A DNA stretch of 43,938 bases from Acidobacteriota bacterium. Its GTDB lineage: Bacteria; Acidobacteriota; Terriglobia; Bryobacterales; Bryobacteraceae. The notes under the pieces are model-generated. The model was given only the letters and a program-made list of their open reading frames with translations, had not been told where the DNA came from and made no database searches. The DNA is taken from assembly GCA_025354525.1 (NCBI GenBank), contig JANXMS010000418.1, forward strand, positions 1 to 43,938. The letters are read 5' to 3'. The number at the start of each line of letters is the position of its first letter. Position 1 is the first letter of the stretch. This document shows positions 21,375 to 30,443 of the stretch, piece after piece. A program made the translations under genes and the position numbers.

Positions 21375-22067
21375 TCAGTGACTGGTCGCTACGGCCACTT
21401 CAGCGGCAGGCGGTTTGCCACCCGGCTGAAAGTTCGAGTAGTTGATGACCAGTTCTGCCTTTCCTGCGATTCGAGTCTCAATCACCGACTCCACTCGGGT
21501 CGGCAGCGCGACTCCCTTATGGACCGAGTAGTACCGCTTGAAGCTGACCTTCTTCAAGAACACCGGCGACGGAGACTTCGAAAACTCCCCCGCCTCCCGG
21601 ATCGGCAAGGCCAATTCCTCGTCGATCCAGAGCTCACCTTTATACAGTCCAACCCGCTTTTTCCGCGGCGCAACTTCATAGACATGCACCCGCCGCCCTT
21701 CCTGCTCGGTCATCCGCTTGAACTTGAACTTGTAGTTCTTGTCGTTGATGCCGGAGTCGAGGGGTTTCGTGCTGTTCTCCTGCTCCCCCGACAGATACCG
21801 GGCGATCACGTGCTTCTTCACCGTGTCGTCTCCGGTGATCGATTTCACCACAAACGCCACGTGCCCGTTCTTGGCCACGTAGCGCAAGCCCGTCAAATGG
21901 GCAACCTTTCCCAGCTTCGGCAGACGAGCATCGAAGTCCATCTCCATCTGCAAATCGCGCGTCTGGTCGGCTTGCCGTCCGTTCGCTTCGAAATAACGCT
22001 GCAAGATGTCTTGCGCGGAAAGTGCAGGAATTAGCAGGAGGACGGTGAAAATAAGTCGAAGAACCAA
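21375..22067 (-). CDS. LolA/LolB-like secreted outer-membrane lipoprotein-sorting family protein
   Basis: A 230-aa protein with a signal peptide (VLRLIFTVLLLIPALSAQ, cleavage after Ala-Gln). The body is a beta-rich domain in the style of outer-membrane lipoprotein-sorting proteins: ILQRYFEANG at the start, KGELWIDEELALPIREAG in the middle and PTRVESVIETRIAGKAE near the end. It starts with TTG 22067, with GAGG 6 nt upstream. The likely site is the periplasm or inner face of the outer membrane. It may bind a hydrophobic ligand, and proximity to hopanoid genes makes a lipid-handling role reasonable but unproved. Confidence 0.65.
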   Translation of the reverse strand: MVLRLIFTVLLLIPALSAQDILQRYFEANGRQADQTRDLQMEMDFDARLPKLGKVAHLTGLRYVAKNGHVAFVVKSITGDDTVKKHVIARYLSGEQENSTKPLDSGINDKNYKFKFKRMTEQEGRRVHVYEVAPRKKRVGLYKGELWIDEELALPIREAGEFSKSPSPVFLKKVSFKRYYSVHKGVALPTRVESVIETRIAGKAELVINYSNFQPGGKPPAAEVAVATSH

Positions 22068-22138
22068 ACGCTACCTCAAACAAAGATACCTTCCCAGTGT
22101 AGCAACCGCCACTCCCGCGCTGAGCGCTATCCTGGGCT

Positions 22139-23581
22139 ATGCGATTCATCGGTGCCGCCAGCTTGTTCGGCCTATTCGTGCTCGGCTGGATCGTCGCGGG
22201 CTGGTGCGGCCTCCATCAGGACGAAGCACTTTTTCTCAAAGCGATCGACGATCCGGCCGGTTGCGCCTTCTCCATCGGCAAGGGCAACATTGCTCTGATG
22301 ATCATGCCCTACGTGGGCACGTTGAAGGCGGCGCTGTACCTTCCGTACTTGAAGATCGTTCCGGTCACTCCCTTCGCGCTTCGCTTGCCCATGCTCTTCT
22401 CCCTCGTCGCCATCGCCGGCCTGTCGCTGCGTTTCTGGCTGGGCCTCGGCTCCTTCTCGGCGGTCCTCCTCACCGCAATCCTCTTCATCGCCCATCCGCT
22501 TTTTGTTTTGCCGATCGTGATGGATTGGGGGCCGGTCGCCCTGCAACTCCTGCTCAGCACGCTTCTGCTGTTCGCAGTCCGGGGCACTGCTCACCTCTGG
22601 GTAGGAATCCTGGCGGGCCTGATGGTCTGGGATAAGGCCGTCGCCATTTGGGTTCTGGCGGCAGTGGTTGTCTCGGCGGCGATCTTCTATCCAGCTCGCG
22701 CGCGCCGCTTTTTCCATTGGCGCGTCGCGGTTGGATTCCTCCTCGGCGCAGCCCCTTATCTCTACTTCCGCTGGCAGGTCCCTCACGCAATGAGCGACCT
22801 GCGAACGGAACTCGTGTCGGATGAACTCTGGCCCAAGTTGTTTGCGGCTCGCCACTCCCTCGATGGCTCCGCCATGCTCGGCTATTTGTTTCCGGTTGAC
22901 CCTCCACCCACGCTCCACGGCATCGTGGCCAGCGTAGCGTTGCTGGCGGTGGCCGGCATTGCTGTGCGCCGTCGCCTGCCGGCTTTCTTCTGGACCGCGA
23001 CGGCGATGGCTCTGGGAGCTATGATGCTGACCGGCGGCGCCGGCGGCTCGATCCATCATCACGTGCTGGTGTGGCCTCTGCTGGCCGCCGCCGCTTGCAC
23101 GACTCTTGCCGCGCTCCCTCAACCGCGCTGGGCCGTTGCTATCGCCTTCGCCTTCTTGGCATTTTCACAACTCTCCGCTTGGGTGCCCTATTTTCAAGCC
23201 GCCGCAGTAGGCCCGCGCCGCGAATGGACCGACGTCACCTCCCAAGTCGCCGCCGAACTCGCCCGCCCCGGTGCCTGTCCCGGAGGGGTTTTCGCGCTCG
23301 ACTGGGGCTTGACCGATAACCTAACGGCTCTCGGTCGCGGTCGCTATCGCGTGCTGATGGGCGCGGACGACTGGTGGCGTCCCGAGCTTCCCCCGGAGCA
23401 GCGGACTCGCGCCGCCGCTCGCGCCGCGGATTCACAAACTTGCCTGCTGGAATGGGCCGATGGCCCGCCTTACTTCCCCGGTGTCCGCGCCGCTGCCGAT
23501 GCCGCTTTGCGCGAACGCACGAGCCGCGTCTTTCTTGATCGCCGCCAGCGCCCCATCATTCGTCTATTCGGTCCGGCCTAA
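22139..23581 (+). CDS. GT39/ArnT-like membrane glycosyltransferase
   Basis: A 480-aa polytopic protein of about ten hydrophobic segments. After the first helix it shows HQDEALF (D28/E29), the acidic loop characteristic of polyprenyl-phosphate-sugar-using GT-C enzymes (ArnT/PMT type). The C-terminal 130 residues form a soluble extracytoplasmic domain. It is transcribed away from the LolA-like gene, and its stop overlaps the convergent GT39 gene by 4 bp. The acceptor and sugar are unknown. It differs clearly from the two tandem GT39 genes that follow. Confidence 0.65.
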   Translation: MRFIGAASLFGLFVLGWIVAGWCGLHQDEALFLKAIDDPAGCAFSIGKGNIALMIMPYVGTLKAALYLPYLKIVPVTPFALRLPMLFSLVAIAGLSLRFWLGLGSFSAVLLTAILFIAHPLFVLPIVMDWGPVALQLLLSTLLLFAVRGTAHLWVGILAGLMVWDKAVAIWVLAAVVVSAAIFYPARARRFFHWRVAVGFLLGAAPYLYFRWQVPHAMSDLRTELVSDELWPKLFAARHSLDGSAMLGYLFPVDPPPTLHGIVASVALLAVAGIAVRRRLPAFFWTATAMALGAMMLTGGAGGSIHHHVLVWPLLAAAACTTLAALPQPRWAVAIAFAFLAFSQLSAWVPYFQAAAVGPRREWTDVTSQVAAELARPGACPGGVFALDWGLTDNLTALGRGRYRVLMGADDWWRPELPPEQRTRAAARAADSQTCLLEWADGPPYFPGVRAAADAALRERTSRVFLDRRQRPIIRLFGPA

Positions 23582-25089
23582 GGAACGTCGTAGACGACGA
23601 TCGACTTCCCGGCGCGTTCGAGTTCCGGCACTTGCCGAATCCAATGCCACGGGTCGCCTTCGCCTTTCTGCACCGCGTAGCGAGACGTCAACGCCAGGAT
23701 GCGAACACTCACCGCCACGCAACCGTGGCTTGCTTCCTCCCACCGTGGCACATCCCGAAAGCGTCCTGGATAAAGCTGGTTGCTATCCGCCGTGCCGAAA
23801 TACGTCAACCGGCACGTCGCGATCCCCCGCCGATCCATCAGCCGAACCAGCGACGCCAAGTCCTGCCCCCAATCCAAATCGCTCTCAGCCAAAAACCAAC
23901 TGGGCTCCGGCCGCGCCGCTTCATTGAACGAAGAAATATAGTCGGGATGGGCCAGCGCCGAAGCCACCACCAACCAGGCTGACAGGGGCACCGCCAGCCA
24001 ACGACGGGCATGAATTATGGCCCATCCCGCCGCCAACGACAGCGGGACGTACAGATGCAGCGCGTGACGAATCCCCAGGTTGATGTTCACCGGCAGTAGT
24101 GCCGCTAAAAGCAGTAGCATCATCGCCACGGGCAACCATGCGGCTCTCCGCCACGCCAGCAGAAATAAGGCCAGCGCCGCCAACGGCGTCTTCACGGCCA
24201 GAGCTATGGGGAAGAATCTCCAGTCGCCCCCCACGTGGACATGTCCCAGCAAGAGGCTGAAATGTCCTTCCCGGTTGTGCTTCCTGATCTCTTCGATTCC
24301 CACCCACGCCGGCCAAAGAAACGCTCGCATCCCCGCTATCCGGTCCACAATCCCAGCCGACGCATTCGGCGGTTTGTCAACCGGGAATTCCTTCGCGAAC
24401 CGGTAGGTGCTGGAAAGGACCACCAGTCCCAACGCCACGCTGAGCACGAGCGGCCATCCTCGGCGATAGATCACGACGAGTAGCCCCACCGCCAGCGCCA
24501 CGAATAACAGATTGCTAAACTTAGCCGCCATCGCCAGTCCAAAGGCCAGCCCTGCCCAGACCACTCCCATCCGTGTCGGCGATACCATCCACGCCTGCGC
24601 CCGCTCCACCGCCCAAGCGAAGGTCGCCATCGCCGCCAGGTCGGTGGTCGCCAGCCCCGCATGGCCCAACACCGGCGGCAACATGCTGAACACCCCGACC
24701 GCCGCGACTCCCGCGTTGGGCCCGTACAGCCGTCTTCCCAGCAGCCAAATGGCCGCGCAACCCAGCCAGAAAAACGGCATCGTGCCGGCTCGCGCCAAGG
24801 CGAGATGCCGCCAGTAGTGCCCCCGCTCGTGCAGCAGGAAGTTCCCTTCGGCCACCGAATCTCCGTGGCCGCCCGGACGTACGCCCGCCAGATACGGCCC
24901 TAGGCCCACCAAGATTCTGGCAAGCGGTGGGTGCTGCCTCTCCCGCGTATACTCCTTCGCGGCCCACCACTGCACCCCGCAGGCGACGTGAAATGGCTCG
25001 TCGAAAGTCGCGTTAAAGTGCTGCCACGTGGCCGCAATGCGGATCGAGCCAATTAGGACGAGCACCAGGACCAACCAGTACTGCTTCAT
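23578..25089 (-). CDS. GT39-like membrane glycosyltransferase
   Basis: A 503-aa protein with an N-terminal helix, the acidic loop TFDEPFH (D30/E31) and about ten further membrane helices. A C-terminal periplasmic domain carries the segment SDLDWGQDLASLVRLMDRRG. This build is of dolichyl/polyprenyl-phosphate-mannose-type transferases. ATG 25089 lies 3 bp after the stop of a near-identical upstream gene (the interrupted copy at 25093-26616), so the two arose by tandem duplication. This copy is intact and presumably carries the function. The acceptor is unknown. Confidence 0.75.
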   Translation of the reverse strand: MKQYWLVLVLVLIGSIRIAATWQHFNATFDEPFHVACGVQWWAAKEYTRERQHPPLARILVGLGPYLAGVRPGGHGDSVAEGNFLLHERGHYWRHLALARAGTMPFFWLGCAAIWLLGRRLYGPNAGVAAVGVFSMLPPVLGHAGLATTDLAAMATFAWAVERAQAWMVSPTRMGVVWAGLAFGLAMAAKFSNLLFVALAVGLLVVIYRRGWPLVLSVALGLVVLSSTYRFAKEFPVDKPPNASAGIVDRIAGMRAFLWPAWVGIEEIRKHNREGHFSLLLGHVHVGGDWRFFPIALAVKTPLAALALFLLAWRRAAWLPVAMMLLLLAALLPVNINLGIRHALHLYVPLSLAAGWAIIHARRWLAVPLSAWLVVASALAHPDYISSFNEAARPEPSWFLAESDLDWGQDLASLVRLMDRRGIATCRLTYFGTADSNQLYPGRFRDVPRWEEASHGCVAVSVRILALTSRYAVQKGEGDPWHWIRQVPELERAGKSIVVYDVP

Positions 25090-25092
25090 AAC

Positions 25093-26616
25093 TCAAGGGA
25101 CTATATAAACGACAATCGACGGCCCGGCGCGTTCGAGTTCCGGGAACTGCCGGAGCCAGTGCCACGGGTCGCCCTCTCCGTTTTGCATCGATTGCCGGGC
25201 CATTGGTCCAAGCTTCTCTACACTTACCGCCACGCAGCCTCGACTCGGCACCTGGTCGGGAACCCCGTCCGTAAATCGCCCCGGATATAGCTGATGTTGC
25301 TGTGGCGTGCCAAAGTAGGCCAAACGGCAGGTCGCAATCCCACGCCGGTCCATCAACCTAACAAGCGCAGGGAGATCTTGCCCCCAGTCTAAGTCGCTGT
25401 CGGCTACGAACCAGGCAGGGTCCGGCCTCGCCGCTTCGTTGAATGAGGCGATGTAGTTTGGATGGACGAGCGCTGACGCCAGTATGAGTCAAGCGGCTAA
25501 AGGCACCGTTAGCCAACGGGCCAAATGGACGAGGGACCATCCGGCCACCACCGAAAGCGGAACGTATAGGTGCATCGCGTGACGGAGGCCCAAATTAATA
25601 TGCACCGGGAGGATCGAAGCCAGCAGCAACAGGGCCAAGGCAATCGGCACCCAAGTAGCGCGCCGCCAACCCAAGAAGAACAGCGCCAATACCGCCAGCG
25701 GTGTCTTCACCGCCAAGATTACGGGAAAGAATCGCCAATCGCCGAATTGGTTCACCTGTCCCATCAGTTGGCTCATGTGGCCGTCCTTGTTGTGCGCATG
25801 CACTTCCAGAACGCCTCGAATGATCGGCCCCAAGAACGGCACTCGGACGGACCGCTTCACGAGGTTCTTAATCGGCTCTTGCGGCCTCTCTTGCGGAACG
25901 GGAATATCTTGCGTGTCGTAGACAAACCGATAGGTCCCCGAGAGCACGACCAACGCCAGGAGCCCGCTCAGCAGCAGCGGCCATCCCCTCCGGTGCAAAA
26001 CGATGAAAAATCCAACCACGAGCCCGACGAACATCAAATTGCTGAACTTGGCTGCTGCGGCTAATCCGAACGCCAGCCCGATCCAGGCGAGCCCCCACCG
26101 GGACGGCGCGGTGTACCAGTCATGCAGTCGATCAAGGGTCCAAGCGAAAGTAGCCACCGCTGCCATGTCCGTAGTCGCCAGTCCCGCGTGAGCCAGTACG
26201 GCGGGTAGCATACTGAAAATCCCTGCGCCTGCGAGCCCTACCCAATCGCCGTAAAGGCGTTTGCCCAACGACCAGACGGACCAGCACGCCAGCCAGAAAA
26301 ATGGAAGAATGCCAGCGCGCGCCAGAGTCAAAGTCCGCCAATATTGCCCCCGTTCCCACAGAATCGCGTTCCCTTCATCGTCCATTCTTTCATGGCCGAC
26401 CGACCGCGCTCCCGCCATATAGGGTCCAAACGCCATGGCGATTCGAGCGAGCGGGGCGTGGTGATACTCCCGCGTATACTTATGCTCGGACCACCATTCC
26501 ATCCCGCACGCCAAATGCGACGGCTCGTCGGCCGTGGCGCTAAAGTGCTGCCAGGTCGAAGCGATACGGAGCGAACTGATCAGGATCAACGCCAACAGGA
26601 GCCAGCGATACTTCAT
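25093..26616 (-). pseudogene. GT39-like glycosyltransferase copy interrupted by an in-frame TGA
   Basis: It is a paralogue of 23578-25089 along its whole length: TADEPSH acidic loop, the same helices, and a C-terminus ending ...LERAGPSIVVYIVP. The frame is open from ATG 26616 (MKYRWLLLALILISS) to codon 376, where TGA (25491-25489) replaces the Trp codon of the intact sister (PLSAW). The same frame then continues to 25093 without further damage. A single G-to-A change explains it, so inactivation is recent or the TGA is an error. The start overlaps the DUF2103 stop (ATGA). A truncated 375-aa product lacking the periplasmic domain could still be made. Confidence 0.8.
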
Positions 26617-26924
26617 CCTCCAGCGGAACGCCGCAGTGCGGCGAGCAGCTCCTCCTGGGACAAAGTGGTACTGATGAACAACTCCTGCCGGGCTCCCGCA
26701 CTGAGCGCGATCGCCTTCCACCCATTCAAGACTGGCACCGTGATGTGTACCTTCAACGTCCCGCGCGCATCCCTGACCTTGGAAATCCGACCCGGCACCA
26801 CGGAGCGTATCACGTCGTCGGGGTACTCGCGCAACAACCGCTCCAGCATCTCTCGCACCCCATCAATGATGGAATGCTCGATTTTGAGACGGTTGTTTTC
26901 GGCCCGCAGGCGCATCCGAGCCAT
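26613..26924 (-). CDS. DUF2103 predicted metal-binding protein
   Basis: A 103-aa protein starting MARMRLRAENNRLKIEHS at ATG 26924; ATG 26915 is also possible. The pattern 'SIIDGVREMLERLLREYPDD' followed by VVPGRISKV, LKVHITVPVLNGWKAIALSA and QELFISTTLSQEEL fits the DUF2103 family known mainly from cyanobacteria. The function of that family is not established. It lies between the lipoprotein gene (4 bp away) and the interrupted GT39 gene (4-bp overlap), so it is part of the same minus-strand transcript. Confidence 0.65.
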   Translation of the reverse strand: MARMRLRAENNRLKIEHSIIDGVREMLERLLREYPDDVIRSVVPGRISKVRDARGTLKVHITVPVLNGWKAIALSAGARQELFISTTLSQEELLAALRRSAGG

Positions 26925-26928
26925 CGGT

Positions 26929-28091
26929 TTAAGGCCTCTTTCGAGCGATGAGCAGATTGGACGGGATTCGGTTGAATCCGTACCCAATGTTGAACGCCAG
27001 CGACTTGACGGACGCCTTATCGGCGAACGCCTTCTGCAAATCGGGCTGCACCAGATTGCGGAAAGAGCCGTAGGGTTTGGTGTACTGCCCGTAGAGTTGG
27101 CGGTTCCATTTTGCGGGCTCATAGTACTTGAAGGGGATTCCGGAGTCGTCCTGGACAACAGCAATGCTCCGCTGCAGCACCTGCTCGCGAATCGCCGAGA
27201 AGTCCGCCCGATGCGGCATGTACGACGTTGATTTGAACATGCTCACAATGCGCGCTTGTTGTGCCAGAAAGCCCTTAAAACTCTCATTGGTTGCAAATCT
27301 CGAATTGCCCAAATTGATCGAGAAATAGTAGATCCGGCGCGGGTTCGTCTCCGACTTCATCGCGTAATCGATCGCCACACCTGATCCTTCAGCGACTCGT
27401 CCCGCGCGACCACGGTGCCCTTCGGGTCGAGCATAATTGGCGCCGTGCCAAGAATCTTCGCTCCTGATCGAACCAACTGCACAAGCATAATCGGCAGCAG
27501 CCCATCCGTCACCTGCCCCCGTAACTGCTTGTCCATTTCCTTCGTAATGAAGAAACTCTTGCCCAGTACATCGAACAGGGTCCGACGGACTTCCGGCAAC
27601 TGCGCTTCGAGCGCCGCCGAACTGAGCCTTTTTTCAGTCGGCAACGTTCCGGGCGGTTCCAGCCCCACCATAATGTAGACTGGGTTGTTCGGGTAAAACG
27701 TCAAAAGATGAACGACGTCCGGCCCGCCGAACGGGTAAAATGCCGTCGCCGATTCGATCTCCGCCCCGGTCAACTCGGTCGCCTGAAACGCCGAGATTGG
27801 CGGTTGTCGCACCTTGGCCCAACGCGCAAAGGCCGCGTCAAAACCGGCGGCATGAGCCTGCCATTGTTTTTCGCCCTCCCGCTGCTTAAGCGGGCTTTCG
27901 TTGCGGCCCGGCATGCCGGCCAAGAACCGCGCCGCATCGTCGGCGTAGGGGTTCAGTGGCACCGCGAATCTCGCCGGCTCCTCTTTTTTGGCGGCGCCCG
28001 GAGCTTTCTGCCCACACCCCGCCATCCATAGGCTAAGGCCTATTACCGTAACTGTTGCCGAAACTCGAAACTGCAGAGACACTCCCGCCAT
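26929..28091 (-). pseudogene. Lipoprotein of unknown function split by a frameshift
   Basis: The first frame (28091-27357, 244 aa) begins with a lipoprotein signal (VIGLSLWMAGC, lipobox before Cys). The second (to 26929) carries a conserved-looking C-terminal domain: RRIYYFSINLGNSRFATNES, SMFKSTSYMPHRADF, VVQDDSGIPFKYYEPAKW and a final SNLLIARKR. The second frame has no good start of its own (only GTG 27378), and the reading GSGVAIDYAMKS joins smoothly, so one protein of about 385 residues is the likely ancestral product. The shift lies near 27360-27410. Mutation or sequencing error are both possible. It is probably anchored in the outer membrane or periplasm. Confidence 0.65.
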
Positions 28092-28125
28092 TTTAGATAC
28101 ATAGGACGCCTGCTTGCTTGAATTG

Positions 28126-28142
28126 TTTCGGAATCCCCGAAA
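28126..28142 (-). terminator. Weak hairpin after the LecA-like gene
   Basis: TTTCGG (28126-28131) and CCGAAA (28137-28142) pair over a 5-nt loop immediately after the stop codon of the minus-strand gene. There is no clear T-tract, so it may be only an attenuating or 3'-stabilising structure. Confidence 0.35.
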
Positions 28143-29036
28143 TTATTGTGCTTCGCCCCAGTCGTACGCTGCGGTCGCCGACAATTGGACGGCGTATGTA
28201 CCCAAGTTGTTTTGCCAGTGTCGGTTGTCGTTGATCGCCAAGCCCAGACGCCCCGCCCCTGGTGTTTTATAGACATACGACTTGCCGACGGCAAACGTCG
28301 CGCCCTTCGGGCCCATGCGTGCCACGAGCGCGCCAAACGGATGCCCATCAACTAGGTTCGTCTTGTAGGCCGGGCTGCCGGGCTTCGTCAATCCGTTCGG
28401 GTCGGTGGCCCAGCCGTCGTCTTTCCAGGACAACCGCGTAAACCCGCTGGCGGTCGCCGTCAGATGGGAACCGGCTCGGAGTTCGATGCCACTATCAAGA
28501 TACTCAATCTGCGTCGAATGCCGAAGCGAGTGCACCAGGGTCTGTTTAACAACTCGTTTTTGCTGAACGGCCAAGGCCCGCACGCTGCCCCATGGAATCT
28601 CTCGCGGACCGACCTTCACCGAACCGGTCGGCGTCGCGACCCGCACCATTCGCCCATTCTGCAAACGCAGCAGCCCGAGCGATCGGTCAAACCCATCGGC
28701 CCCGCTGGGCATGATTCGTTCAAACAGCCGATAAAACGGCCGCGGTTCATGTTGGTCGGTGTCCTTGTAGAGATCGAGCAGAGGCGTCAATACGGGCACC
28801 CCGATGGCGACCAGTTGCTCGACTGCCGCGTCCCGTCCGGCGCGATCCTTATCCGCCTGGACGATCGCCAGGGCGTCTTTGATCTGCGTCGCTTCGGCGG
28901 GCGTGGCCGGAGCCGCGCTGTGAAACGACAGAATCTTCGCCACTCCGTGGCCTCCCAACGAAAAAGTGGCGGGGCCTTCGACCGTCGTTCCGTCGGTCAG
29001 TCGTAGCAAAATCGTGGCGGCAGCAAGAAGCAGCAT
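28143..29036 (-). CDS. Secreted protein with C-terminal LecA/PA-IL-like domain
   Basis: About 297 aa. ATG 29036 gives a signal peptide (MLLLAAATILLRL); ATG 29066 is an alternative. Residues 60-130 are a helical repeat-like domain. The C-terminal part reads VDGHPFGALVARMGPKGATF ... GAGRLGLAINDNRHWQNNLGTY, the pattern of PA-IL/LecA-type carbohydrate-binding beta-sandwich modules that are common in Acidobacteria (family knowledge). It probably acts in the periplasm or outside the cell. It is divergent from the DUF4288 gene, whose start is 28 bp away, so the two share a promoter region. Confidence 0.6.
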   Translation of the reverse strand: MLLLAAATILLRLTDGTTVEGPATFSLGGHGVAKILSFHSAAPATPAEATQIKDALAIVQADKDRAGRDAAVEQLVAIGVPVLTPLLDLYKDTDQHEPRPFYRLFERIMPSGADGFDRSLGLLRLQNGRMVRVATPTGSVKVGPREIPWGSVRALAVQQKRVVKQTLVHSLRHSTQIEYLDSGIELRAGSHLTATASGFTRLSWKDDGWATDPNGLTKPGSPAYKTNLVDGHPFGALVARMGPKGATFAVGKSYVYKTPGAGRLGLAINDNRHWQNNLGTYAVQLSATAAYDWGEAQ

Positions 29037-29064
29037 GGCAGCAGTTATATCAGACAATAGAACC

Positions 29065-29496
29065 ATGCGTCTAAAAAAAGACCACGGCTGGTACCTAGCC
29101 GAAGAGGTTCTCGAGATCCGTGTGGAAGGCGACTCTCGCAACGTCGTCCACGTCAACACCCGCCTGCTCCAGGCAAAGGACGGCGAACATGCCTACGCCC
29201 GCGCCACGGAGTTTGGCCAAGAAGCTGCCGACGATTATCTAAACCCGGATGGCCATCGGGTGACGATCACCTTTCGCGGCATTCGCGAAATCGTAGAGAT
29301 GCAAGAGGACCTGACCGACGGAGGGGAGATTCGTTGGGAAGAGTCCGTCAACGTCTCTGAAAGAAAGCTTCGCTCGATGGTGCGGCGGGTGGACGAGGTC
29401 GCCGCCGTCAAGGCGTTTGAGCCCATTGATCATCCAGACTACCGTTGCGGCGAAGTGGTTGCCGAGGCCATGGCCCAACTCGTGAAGCGGAAATAA
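29065..29496 (+). CDS. DUF4288 domain protein
   Basis: A 143-aa protein starting MRLKKDHGWYLAEEVLEIRV. The order WYLAEEVLEI, then a VNTRLLQAKDGEHAYARATEF helix, YLNPDGHRVTITFRGIREIV and a final DGGEIRWEE strand follows the DUF4288 layout. That family is small, cytoplasmic and of unknown function. The conserved 'A..A..KA.ELG' helix is present. The start codon was picked by homology; upstream in-frame ATGs lie over the divergent gene. No operon partner is visible on the plus strand. Confidence 0.6.
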   Translation: MRLKKDHGWYLAEEVLEIRVEGDSRNVVHVNTRLLQAKDGEHAYARATEFGQEAADDYLNPDGHRVTITFRGIREIVEMQEDLTDGGEIRWEESVNVSERKLRSMVRRVDEVAAVKAFEPIDHPDYRCGEVVAEAMAQLVKRK

Positions 29497-29677
29497 TCGC
29501 ATCCTCGCCGTTGCGTGTGAGCGGGGACGATCACGCGCAAGGCGGGTTTCGGCCCTTGGGCTTGTCGCGTTGGAATGGAGTTGGAATCGATCTGTAGGGC
29601 TCCGGAGAGTTTGGGTTTGAACGGGGAAGCGATACCGCGGCTCCTATTCGCGTGCAACACCAAGGAACTAAATAAGC

Positions 29678-29881
29678 CTAGCCGCCACCCACAAAATGCA
29701 CGATCTCCACCTTGGCCCCGGCGGCCAGGGTGGTCTCCGGCCAACGCGTTGGCTTCAAGATGGCACGGTCGAGTTCGACGGCGACACGGGTCGGCTCGAT
29801 CCCCAGCGCGACCAAGAGATCCAACACCGTCGAGCCCTCAGCAACCTCTCGCGCCGCGCCGTTTAAAACAATTTCAAGCAT
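29678..29881 (-). CDS. thiS: Sulfur carrier protein ThiS
   Basis: A 67-aa ubiquitin-fold protein, MLEIVLNGAAREVAEGSTVL, ending FVGGG. The C-terminal Gly-Gly is the residue pair adenylated by ThiF and turned into the thiocarboxylate that donates sulfur to the thiazole of thiamin. Length and the VALGIEPTRVAVELDRAI core match the family. No other thi gene is near, and no TPP riboswitch is seen upstream. It is divergent from the nuo operon, 124 bp from nuoA. Confidence 0.85.
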   Translation of the reverse strand: MLEIVLNGAAREVAEGSTVLDLLVALGIEPTRVAVELDRAILKPTRWPETTLAAGAKVEIVHFVGGG

Positions 29882-29931
29882 AAATGTTTAGATTTTCCTG
29901 CCCTTGTCGGCCAACTTGCCAAAGCGGTTCT

Positions 29932-29961
29932 TTGACTCGCCCTCGCTAAGGTCATTATAAT
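29932..29961 (+). promoter_or_regulatory. Promoter of the nuo operon
   Basis: TTGACT (29932-29937) and a perfect TATAAT (29956-29961) are separated by 18 bp, 45 bp upstream of nuoA. The expected start is around 29968. A small hairpin, GAGGGG/CCCCTC (29967-29983), would then be at the very 5' end of the mRNA. No Shine-Dalgarno sequence precedes the nuoA ATG. Confidence 0.75.
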
Positions 29962-30005
29962 TTACAGAGGGGCCTTTCCCCTCCTCTTCCCACCACCCAT
30001 AACCG

Positions 30006-30443
30006 ATGTTGCCAACGTCACTGCCTGAGTCTTATTTACCCGTCCTTCTGACGTGGATGTTTGCGATTACGAACGCGACGGGGATCATCGTCGTCGGCTA
30101 CGTACTCGGCAAGAAATTCCGCAATCAAGCCAAAGATACGCCGTACGAATGCGGCATTGTGCCCACCGGCAGCGCCAGAGAACGCTTTAGCGTGAAATTC
30201 TATTTGGTGGCGATGCTGTTCATCCTCTTCGACATTGAGGCGGTGTTCCTGTATCCCTGGGCGGTCGTCTATCGCGATCTGAAGATGTTCGGGTTCATCG
30301 AAATGTTGCTGTTCGTTGTTTTGGTCCTCGCCGGGTTCTTCTACATCTGGAAGAAAGGGGTTCTCGATTGGAACCATGCCGAAGGCAAGGATATTCGAGA
30401 GATGGCCCTGCCGAAGGAAGAGGACGTGACTCATGTTGTCTGA
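30006..30443 (+). CDS. nuoA: NADH-quinone oxidoreductase subunit A
   Basis: A 145-aa membrane subunit of complex I with three helices (about 13-35, 65-88 and 95-117). The family signatures PYECG and RFSVKFYLVAMLFILFDIEA are present. It begins the operon behind the promoter at 29932. ATG 30006 lacks a clear ribosome-binding site; ATG 30057 (MFAITNATG) is a possible alternative. Its last 11 bp overlap nuoC. Normally nuoB would follow; here it does not. Confidence 0.93.
   Translation: MLPTSLPESYLPVLLTWMFAITNATGIIVVGYVLGKKFRNQAKDTPYECGIVPTGSARERFSVKFYLVAMLFILFDIEAVFLYPWAVVYRDLKMFGFIEMLLFVVLVLAGFFYIWKKGVLDWNHAEGKDIREMALPKEEDVTHVV

Noticed and set aside
22172-23122. 316-codon minus-strand frame over the GT39-like gene
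   Set aside because: Charged, low-complexity translation opposite a clear membrane protein; a shadow frame.
29882-30005. TPP riboswitch upstream of thiS
   Set aside because: None of the conserved thi-box words are present, and the gap is short and holds the nuo promoter.
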